Below the pieces are notes generated by a model, which worked only from the letters and a program-made list of their open reading frames with translations, did no database searches and was not told where the DNA came from. Shown piece by piece: positions 1-5,369 of a stretch of DNA of 7,395 nt. Position 1 is the first letter of the stretch; each line of letters starts with the position of its first letter. A program made the position numbers and the translations under genes. The stretch is from the NCBI GenBank assembly GCA_027297025.1, contig JAPUIM010000369.1:1-7395 (forward strand). The letters run 5' to 3'. This DNA comes from Bacteroidota bacterium (GTDB taxonomy: Bacteria > Bacteroidota > Bacteroidia > Cytophagales > Cyclobacteriaceae).

Positions 1-1222
1 GCAGGAGGGACTTGAGTTGATTGCTTCTGAAAATTTTTGTTCAACACAAGTGATGGAGGCCATGGGTTCGGTACTCACCAATAAATATGCTGAGGGGCTG
101 CCCAGGAAAAGGTATTACGGGGGTTGTGAGGTAGTGGATGAAGTAGAACAACTTGCCATTGACCGCTTGAAGGAATTGTTTGGTGCTACCTGGGCCAATG
201 TACAACCCCATTCTGGAGCCCAGGCCAATGCAGCTTTAATGCTGGCAGTGCTCAAACCAGGCGATACTATATTGGGTTTTGATCTTTCCCATGGTGGCCA
301 TCTCACCCATGGTTCGCCGGTAAATTTTTCCGGTAAACTTTATCGGCCCACTTTTTACGGAGTCAGCCAAAGTACCGGTGAGATTGATCTGGATCAATTG
401 GAAGCCGTGGCTGCGAAAGAAAAACCCAAATTGATCATAGCCGGAGCTTCGGCTTATAGTCGTGATTGGAATTATCAGCGGTTTAGGGAAATTGCCGATG
501 CAGTAGGTGCTTTGCTATTAGCTGATATTGCCCATCCGGCGGGATTGATTGCCCGAGGATTGCTCAACGATCCATTGGAATATTGTCATTTTGTGACTTC
601 CACCACCCATAAAACCCTAAGGGGCCCCAGAGGAGGTTTAATTATGATGAGGGAGGATTTTGAAAATCCCTTTGGACTGAAGACCCCCAAAGGAGTCACC
701 CGCATGATGTCTGCTCTGCTAGACTCAGGAGTATTTCCGGGAACCCAGGGTGGTCCACTGGAACATATCATTGCCGCCAAAGCGGTCGGTTTTCAGGAAG
801 CATTGTCCGATGAGTTTATGTCCTACATGATGCTAGTGCAAAAAAACGCCAAAGTGATGGCGCAGGCATTTGTAGATCGAGGATATAAGGTGATATCTGA
901 CGGTACTGACAACCATTTGATGTTGATCGATCTGCGTTCAAAAAACCTTACCGGCAAGATCGCCGAAAATATACTGGTTCAAGCCGACATTACCATTAAT
1001 AAAAACATGGTCCCTTTCGATGATAAATCACCGTTTGTCACTTCAGGTATGAGAATCGGTACCGCGGCGGTCACCACCAGGGGAATGAAGGAATCTGATA
1101 TGGAAAAAATTGTAGATTTGATTGATGATGCCCTGGTCAATCATGAAAACCCCTCTAAATTGGAGGCAATCAAAAAAGATGTCAATGGCTGGGTATCTGA
1201 TTTCCCCTTGTATCAGGCATAA
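1..1222 (+). CDS. glyA: Serine hydroxymethyltransferase, 5'-truncated by window edge
   Basis: This cytoplasmic PLP enzyme interconverts serine plus tetrahydrofolate with glycine plus 5,10-methylene-tetrahydrofolate, the main source of one-carbon units. The frame is already open at base 2, where it reads [12 protein letters not shown], a conserved SHMT segment that in E. coli GlyA lies about 25 residues in. The true start is therefore upstream of the window, and the TTG at 17 is an internal Leu codon, not a start. Visible signatures in order are TNKYAEG and RYYGGCE (substrate/PLP region), [27 protein letters not shown], the Asp (524-526) and His (533-535) of ADIAH that contact [16 protein letters not shown] with the Schiff-base Lys at 611-613, [11 protein letters not shown], and [15 protein letters not shown] with the carboxylate-binding Arg. 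The segment after the lysine ([13 protein letters not shown]) is of the Bacteroidota type. Where E. coli reads EGYPGKRYYGG this protein reads [11 protein letters not shown], two substitutions beside intact catalytic residues. It ends in TAA, 15 bp before tatC, so the two are probably co-transcribed. The identity is near certain. Confidence 0.97.
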   Translation, partial: QEGLELIASENFCSTQVMEAMGSVLTNKYAEGLPRKRYYGGCEVVDEVEQLAIDRLKELFGATWANVQPHSGAQANAALMLAVLKPGDTILGFDLSHGGHLTHGSPVNFSGKLYRPTFYGVSQSTGEIDLDQLEAVAAKEKPKLIIAGASAYSRDWNYQRFREIADAVGALLLADIAHPAGLIARGLLNDPLEYCHFVTSTTHKTLRGPRGGLIMMREDFENPFGLKTPKGVTRMMSALLDSGVFPGTQGGPLEHIIAAKAVGFQEALSDEFMSYMMLVQKNAKVMAQAFVDRGYKVISDGTDNHLMLIDLRSKNLTGKIAENILVQADITINKNMVPFDDKSPFVTSGMRIGTAAVTTRGMKESDMEKIVDLIDDALVNHENPSKLEAIKKDVNGWVSDFPLYQA

Positions 1223-1237
1223 TTCAATATAAACATA

Positions 1238-2056
1238 GTGGCGAAATCACAGGAAAAGGAAATGTCTTTCTTAGACCATCTCGAGGAATTGAGATGGCAC
1301 ATTATTCGTTCCTTGATTGCCATTGTGATTTTTGCGGTTGCCGCATTCCTGATGAAGGAGTTCGTGTTTGGCACTATCATCTTTGGACCATCAAGAACCG
1401 ATTTTTGGACCTATCGATGGTTATGCCAGATGGGCGATATCTTGAATTCCGAAGCGCTATGCATTGACACTTTACCTTTTATCATTCAAAGCCGTAAAGT
1501 AACCGGACAATTTTCCATGCATATCACTTCCTCTTTTGTAATTGGATTGGTATTGGCTTTTCCCTATGCGTTTTGGGAAATGTGGAGGTTTGTTAGCCCT
1601 GGATTATACTCCACTGAAAAGCAGATTTCCCGAGGTGCTACTTTTTTTGTGAGCTTGCTGTTTATCATCGGAATTTTATTCGGGTATTTTATCATAGCCC
1701 CACTTTCTATCAATTTCCTAGCCAATTATCAAGTGGATCCTTCGGTTAGCAATGAGTTTGATATTACCTCTTATGTGACGCTTTTGATCATGATTGTTTT
1801 GGCCTGTGGCATTTTATTTCAGCTTCCTATTGTGGTGTACTTCCTTACTAAAGCGGGTTTGATTAATCCCCAGTTGATGAAACATTACAGAAAACACGCC
1901 ATTGTGGTAATTTTGATCCTGGCGGCCTTATTGACCCCCCCTGATCCGATCAGCCAAATTTTGATTGCACTGCCTTTGCTGCTCTTATACCAAATCAGTA
2001 TATTTATCTCCAGCTCAGTTTTACGAAACCAGACAAAGGAAATCGATCAAACTTAA
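1238..2056 (+). CDS. tatC: Twin-arginine translocase subunit TatC
   Basis: TatC is the inner-membrane receptor of the Tat pathway. With TatA/B proteins it exports folded proteins bearing twin-arginine signal peptides. The 272-residue product fits the family. It shows the N-terminal MSFLDHLEELRWH signature (residues 9-21), about six membrane segments (roughly 22-42, 97-117, 134-158, 178-202, 220-233 and 237-260), the conserved FWEMWRFVSPGLY with the key Glu114, and LLTPPDPISQ (231-240) with the conserved Asp. The start is taken as the GTG at 1238, because glyA's TAA lies in the same frame 18 bases upstream and no ATG intervenes. An ATG at 1262, preceded by the purine-rich run AGGAAAAGGAA, is the alternative and would begin exactly at MSFLDHLEEL. 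The first periplasmic loop (about residues 45-95) is longer than in E. coli and holds Cys63 and Cys75. No tatA or tatB is in the window. The gene converges with the minus-strand membrane protein gene 74 bp downstream. The identity is secure and only the start is open. Confidence 0.95.
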   Translation: MAKSQEKEMSFLDHLEELRWHIIRSLIAIVIFAVAAFLMKEFVFGTIIFGPSRTDFWTYRWLCQMGDILNSEALCIDTLPFIIQSRKVTGQFSMHITSSFVIGLVLAFPYAFWEMWRFVSPGLYSTEKQISRGATFFVSLLFIIGILFGYFIIAPLSINFLANYQVDPSVSNEFDITSYVTLLIMIVLACGILFQLPIVVYFLTKAGLINPQLMKHYRKHAIVVILILAALLTPPDPISQILIALPLLLLYQISIFISSSVLRNQTKEIDQT

Positions 2057-2060
2057 ATAC

Positions 2061-2082
2061 ATAATCCTTATCGATTATTTTT
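2061..2082 (+). terminator. Weak candidate intrinsic terminator after tatC
   Basis: A perfect 6-bp inverted repeat, ATAATC (2061-2066) and GATTAT (2073-2078), encloses a 6-base loop. It begins 4 bases after the tatC stop and runs straight into a T stretch (2078-2082, then C). Position and T tract suit a terminator for the glyA-tatC transcript, but the stem has only one G:C pair and would be unstable. No comparable T tract follows it on the minus strand, so it would not obviously serve the convergent gene. Confidence 0.3.
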
Positions 2083-2096
2083 CACTAACTAATGCG

Positions 2097-2151
2097 AAGG
2101 AGGGAGATACGAATGAAGGGGTTAATAAGATCAGTTGCCGACCGATTTTAA
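2097..2151 (+). other. Strong Shine-Dalgarno followed by a 12-codon frame (possible leader peptide or chance)
   Basis: A full-length Shine-Dalgarno core AAGGAGG (2097-2103) stands 9 bases before an ATG (2113). That ATG opens a 12-codon frame reading MKGLIRSVADRF and ends with TAA at 2149-2151. The last part overlaps, in antisense, the 3' end of the membrane protein gene that stops at 2131. None of the clear genes here has such a good site. There is no downstream plus-strand gene within 1.5 kb, so a leader-peptide role has no obvious target. It may be chance, a micro-protein, or the remnant of a lost gene start. I would not annotate it as a gene without expression data. Confidence 0.15.
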
Positions 2152-3549
2152 TTGATACATACCAGGAATACCGGTATCCTCATAACTATTTCCGATCAGC
2201 GGTATCTTTTCAAACAATACTGGGGCAATCTGTTTCTCGTCAATAATTATCTCAGGCATATCGCTGCTGAATTTTTGATAAATATCTGAAATGTTGTCGA
2301 AGTAATTGGGGTAGTTTAATTGAAGTTGTGATAATTGCCAGTTGAGATATGGAGTAGCATGTTGAGCTTCTTTATATACATGCAGATTATCCCCTAATAA
2401 TAATACCCGTTTGTCTTTCACATGTGCTGACCATTTGGTTTCTTTCACCAACATGTTTTCAATATTGAACCAAGTTTCCAAGGAAAAAAAATTATAAACA
2501 CTTCCCCAGTTAATTAAAATAATCAATCCCAGAAAGATGGAAAATTTAATTTCACTCATAATCCCGGTTTTCAACAAAAGAAAATAATGGCTAATAAAAA
2601 AAGCCATAGCCGGAACAAATATAATAAGTTGATAGGGTGCAAAGTCTTTGGTGATAAAGAAGGATAATCCTGCCATGACCAAAACGAAAAACATGGCATA
2701 TTGCAACCTAACCTGATAATTTACAAAACGGGATCCTCTGTTGATGCTCCAAAGGGAGAGTAAAGTGTAAAGTAAAGGTATACCAATAATGGCAGCCAGG
2801 GTTTTTAATTCTACATAAAAGTTGGGTTTCAGCCAAAACGGGGACTGCAAAAAATTAATACTAAAACCAACTTCACCGTTATTCCAATAATAATAAAACC
2901 AGGTCAATACTAGTGGAACATAGAGGCCATAAACCAGCAATAAATACCTGCGCGGTATGGATCCGGTGAAGAACAATAGTGACAAAAATGTTGAAAATAA
3001 GAATAAGAAACAGGGAAGGTAAAATAGTGTAGCCAACCCCAAATAGATACCGGTATTGAGAAAGAATTCATCCTTGGTTTGATTGTCAATCCTTTTGAAT
3101 ATGTTATTGATAGCCAAAAGAATGAAGGTGAGACTCATTAGCACAGGTGGCAGGGAACTGAAATCAAAGAAACAGTTCATCAGGATGATATAAATAAAGG
3201 CTGGAACATAGGTGTTTTGATTGTAGGCTCTATTTCGAAGCAGAAGGTCATTAAAAAGATAACCCTGAAAGATTACCAAAAAAATTCCCAATATGTGATA
3301 GGCCCAGGGCGATCGTCCAAAAAGTTCATCCAACAACCAATAAACAGTAGCCGAAAAGGGTGCAACATCGTCCCACAGTTCCGTATATAATTGAGACCCG
3401 GCAGACATTTTCTCTCCTATCAGCATCCACTGAAGCTCCGGAAGAATGAGTGGAAAGTCCCCTAAGAAAAAGGGAAATCGAATGAAAACCAGCAAAAAGA
3501 AGATCACTATTAAACGGTAGGGATCATTTAATCGAAAAAAGCTTAACAA
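2131..3549 (-). CDS. Multi-pass inner-membrane protein, GT-C glycosyltransferase-like layout, function unknown
   Basis: I do not recognise this 472-residue protein as a named gene. Hydrophobicity by eye suggests 10-11 membrane segments between residues 12 and 353 (for example 12-29, 84-100, 116-128, 133-150, 164-195 as two, 203-221, 247-267, 283-299, 304-325, 336-353), then a soluble C-terminal domain of about 110 residues. The first extracytoplasmic loop (about 36-80) contains PELQWMLIGEKMSAG, LYTELWDDVAPF and LFGRSPWAYHIL. This resembles the spacing of the first loop of GT-C (PMT/ArnT-type) glycosyltransferases, with an acidic residue, then G-x(2)-LY-x(2)-LWD-x(3)-P, then LFG. The C-terminal KRVLLLGDN...PEIIIDE also resembles the periplasmic tails of such enzymes. 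A polyprenyl-linked sugar transferase is therefore possible but unproven, and a phylum-specific DUF family is the alternative. The start is a TTG at 3547-3549. The upstream in-frame TAA lies 15 bases before it with no ATG between, and the next Met is residue 42, inside the conserved loop. It is convergent with tatC and divergent from rbfA, so it is probably monocistronic. Confidence 0.85.
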   Translation of the reverse strand: MLSFFRLNDPYRLIVIFFLLVFIRFPFFLGDFPLILPELQWMLIGEKMSAGSQLYTELWDDVAPFSATVYWLLDELFGRSPWAYHILGIFLVIFQGYLFNDLLLRNRAYNQNTYVPAFIYIILMNCFFDFSSLPPVLMSLTFILLAINNIFKRIDNQTKDEFFLNTGIYLGLATLFYLPCFLFLFSTFLSLLFFTGSIPRRYLLLVYGLYVPLVLTWFYYYWNNGEVGFSINFLQSPFWLKPNFYVELKTLAAIIGIPLLYTLLSLWSINRGSRFVNYQVRLQYAMFFVLVMAGLSFFITKDFAPYQLIIFVPAMAFFISHYFLLLKTGIMSEIKFSIFLGLIILINWGSVYNFFSLETWFNIENMLVKETKWSAHVKDKRVLLLGDNLHVYKEAQHATPYLNWQLSQLQLNYPNYFDNISDIYQKFSSDMPEIIIDEKQIAPVLFEKIPLIGNSYEDTGIPGMYQLKSVGN

Positions 3550-3573
3550 AGTGATCGATTTTTAAATATTCTT

Positions 3574-3605
3574 TAACTTTATCCGGGAATAAGTTCCAAC
3601 CCAAA
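3574..3605 (-). promoter_or_regulatory. Weak candidate Bacteroidota-type promoter for the membrane protein gene
   Basis: Read on the minus strand, TTTG (3605-3602) is followed after 20 bases by TAAAGTTA (3581-3574). The Bacteroidota housekeeping promoter has TTTG near -33 and TAnnTTTG near -7, about 19-20 bases apart. The upstream box is exact, but the downstream box matches only four of its six fixed positions. It would place the transcript start about 18-20 bases before the TTG start codon, which is reasonable. I found no matching pair on the plus strand in the same 112-bp gap for rbfA. That side is purine-rich (3615-3632), with TATAAA-like stretches at 3636-3651. Confidence 0.2.
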
Positions 3606-3661
3606 GTCAAGTTAAAAAGGAAAAGAGAGAAAGGCTATAAACAGATATAAAGAATTGTATT

Positions 3662-4033
3662 ATGGAAAATAAAAGGCTACTTAAGTTTTCCCGATTGATC
3701 CAAAAAGATCTGGGGGATATTTTTCAACGAGAAGGAAAGTCATTGTTTGGAAACACTTTAATTAGCGTTACCAGAGTGCGCATGAGTAATGATCTGTCGG
3801 TAGCCAAAATTTTCCTAAGCTTTCTCAAGGTGGGGGATCAACAAGTTTCCCTGGAGGACATCAATTTTAGAAAGAACGAAATACGGGGAATACTGGGACG
3901 TCATATAGGAAAAAAGGTCCGTATAATCCCCGAATTGATATTCTATCATGACGATAGTAGTAATTATGCATCCCGTATCGATGAAATATTATCTGGATTG
4001 GATATTCCAGCGTCGGAAGATGATAAGGATTAG
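3662..4033 (+). CDS. rbfA: Ribosome-binding factor A (30S maturation factor)
   Basis: RbfA is a small single KH-fold protein that binds the immature 30S subunit and helps 16S rRNA 5'-end processing and late assembly, notably in the cold. The 123-residue length is typical. The N-terminal helix reads RLLKFSRLIQKDLGDIFQRE (residues 5-24). It is followed by the strand ISVTRVRMSNDLSVAKIFLSFL (34-55), matching the family's V-x(2)-V-x-MS-x-DL-x-x-AK-x(2)-x-x-FL pattern, then the helix-turn-helix region 69-84. The hallmark VRIIPELIFYHDDS (86-99) and SRIDEIL (104-110) come next, with an acidic tail SEDDKD. Compared with E. coli there is no recognisable Ala-x-Gly kink before IRGILG, where RKNE stands instead, and about two residues are inserted before the PEL strand. 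I believe this is common in Bacteroidota. The ATG at 3662 fits the family N-terminus. The gene diverges from the membrane protein gene 112 bp upstream and is followed 20 bp on by the permease gene, with no terminator seen between them. Confidence 0.95.
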   Translation: MENKRLLKFSRLIQKDLGDIFQREGKSLFGNTLISVTRVRMSNDLSVAKIFLSFLKVGDQQVSLEDINFRKNEIRGILGRHIGKKVRIIPELIFYHDDSSNYASRIDEILSGLDIPASEDDKD

Positions 4034-4053
4034 GACCTACTAAAATACCAAAT

Positions 4054-5286
4054 TTGAACCTCTCACTATTCATTGCTAAGCGCTACTTCTTATCCAAAAA
4101 GAAGAAAAATTTTATCAATATAATCTCCATCATATCCATGCTGGCTGTCTGTTTTGGCTCTATGGCTTTGGTAATAGCGCTATCTGTATTTAATGGTTTA
4201 GAAGATCTGCTACTTTCCATTCATAGGTCCTTTGATCCCGAACTTAAGGTATCATTGGTGAAAGGGAAATCCTTTGAGGTCAATCAAGACTTGCTGGACA
4301 AAATAAATAATACCAATGGAATAGAAGAGATCACTCAAGTAATTGAGGATAATGTTTATGTAAAATACAAAGACTCCGAAATGGTGGTCACACTCAAGGG
4401 TGTGAGCAGTAATTTCCTTAAACAAAACCAGCTAAACGAAAGCGTGGTTTATGGTGATCCTGACTTGGTAAAGAACAATATCAATTATGCTTTGGTGGGA
4501 CGAGGTATCCAATATGCTCTATCAATATCTCCTTCAAATGATTTTTATCAATTGCAGATTCATTATCCTAGGAAAACCAAATCCATCAACCCCGATCCCT
4601 CTCGACTTACAAAAAGGAAAAGTATTTTACCTGGAGGTATTTTTGCCTTAGAGAAACAGTACGATGATAATTACATTTTTGTCCCCTTAGAATTTGCGGA
4701 GGATCTCGTTGATTATAATTCAAGGAGGACCTCGTTAGAAATTAAAACCAATGATCAATTTTCCGTTGCTCAGGTACAACAAGCTCTTCAAACAACATTG
4801 GGCCAGGATTACCAGGTATTGAATCGGGAAGAACAACATTCGGATGTACTCAAAGTCATCAAGATAGAGAAGCTGTTTGTATTCTTTATCTTTTCCTTTA
4901 TACTTATTATCGCTTCCTTCAATATTTTCTTTTCACTAACTATGTTGGTAATTGAAAAAAAACCTGATGTGGCCATTTTGTATGCGCTTGGTGCTTCTAA
5001 AAAGTTCATCCGCAATATTTTTCTTACCGAAGGGGCCATTATTGCTTTTTCCGGGTCTTTGTTAGGATTAATTTTGGGATTCCTATTCTGCTGGGCCCAA
5101 CAAACCTTTGGCTTCATTTCCATGGGAATGGAAACTTCCGTGTTGGAAGCGTACCCGGTGAAATTGGTAATGAGCGATTTTGTTTTAACCGGATTGGTCA
5201 TCATTGTTATTGCGTTTCTAGCCTCAGTGAGGCCAGCCAATCAAGCCACAAAATCTAATTTGGTTGAAAACTTATCGCACTTCTAA
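4054..5286 (+). CDS. LolC/LolE-family (FtsX-fold) ABC transporter permease
   Basis: This is the inner-membrane permease of a lipoprotein-releasing-type ABC system, which with a LolD ATPase hands lipoproteins to a periplasmic carrier. No ATPase is encoded in the window. The 410-residue protein has the expected topology: FIAKRYFLSKKKKNFINIIS (residues 6-25) leading into membrane segment 1 (about 21-45, including ALVIALSVFNGLE), a large periplasmic MacB-like domain (about 50-268), and membrane segments 2 (272-298), 3 (326-350) and 4 (374-392). The cytoplasmic coupling segment EKKPDVAILYALGAS (301-315) is the family hallmark, and the tail has RPANQATKSNLVENL. In this phylum one such protein often replaces the LolC/LolE pair, so I give no single symbol. 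The start is TTG at 4054-4056. An in-frame TGA at 4021-4023 and the absence of any ATG before residue 29 leave it as the best choice, and it reproduces the conserved MNLxLFIAKRYF start. It probably shares a transcript with rbfA and ends just before a strong hairpin-T terminator. Confidence 0.92.
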   Translation: MNLSLFIAKRYFLSKKKKNFINIISIISMLAVCFGSMALVIALSVFNGLEDLLLSIHRSFDPELKVSLVKGKSFEVNQDLLDKINNTNGIEEITQVIEDNVYVKYKDSEMVVTLKGVSSNFLKQNQLNESVVYGDPDLVKNNINYALVGRGIQYALSISPSNDFYQLQIHYPRKTKSINPDPSRLTKRKSILPGGIFALEKQYDDNYIFVPLEFAEDLVDYNSRRTSLEIKTNDQFSVAQVQQALQTTLGQDYQVLNREEQHSDVLKVIKIEKLFVFFIFSFILIIASFNIFFSLTMLVIEKKPDVAILYALGASKKFIRNIFLTEGAIIAFSGSLLGLILGFLFCWAQQTFGFISMGMETSVLEAYPVKLVMSDFVLTGLVIIVIAFLASVRPANQATKSNLVENLSHF

Positions 5287-5288
5287 TT

Positions 5289-5323
5289 TGCTGGTAAATC
5301 CTATAATAACCAGTATTTTTTTT
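5289..5323 (+). terminator. Intrinsic terminator of the rbfA-permease unit
   Basis: The arm TGCTGGT (5289-5295) pairs with ACCAGTA (5309-5315) over 7 positions, including one G:U pair and three G:C pairs. The loop is 13 bases and is followed directly by eight T residues (5316-5323). The hairpin starts 2 bases after the permease stop codon. Position, stem and T tract all fit Rho-independent termination. It implies the SNF2 gene 46 bases further on has its own start of transcription or relies on read-through. The large loop is the main weakness. Confidence 0.55.
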
Positions 5324-5369
5324 GACTTTAAATACTTACTTTGCGGATTGGTCTGGCCTCAATTGATCA

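Noticed and set aside
17..19. TTG as the start codon of glyA
   Set aside because: The frame is open upstream to the window edge and encodes conserved SHMT residues (QEGLE before LIASENF), so this is an internal Leu codon of a truncated gene.
1965..2246. Plus-strand open frame of 93 codons across the end of tatC and the convergent gene
   Set aside because: It overlaps tatC in another frame and the 3' end of the minus-strand gene, has a composition unlike a real protein, and has no family resemblance.
3867..4073. Minus-strand open frame opposite the rbfA 3' end
   Set aside because: It lies opposite the most conserved part of rbfA (PEL strand and DDS). Its composition and position mark it as a shadow.
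4809..5240. Minus-strand open frame of 143 codons inside the permease gene
   Set aside because: It is antisense to a clear LolC/E-type coding region whose membrane segments and coupling motif fit. The reverse frame shows no domain.
5321..5343. TTTG and TTACTTTG as a Bacteroidota promoter for the SNF2 gene
   Set aside because: The spacing of 11 bases is far from the usual about 19-20, and the downstream box lacks the TA start.
5221..5361. Quasi-palindrome GCCTCAGTGAGGC (5221-5233), plus a 9-base inverted repeat of TGAGGCCAG (5228-5236) with CTGGCCTCA (5353-5361)
   Set aside because: The first lies within permease coding sequence with a one-base centre. Nine-base inverted matches are expected by chance many times in 7 kb. 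No flanking mobile-element or T-tract context supports a function.
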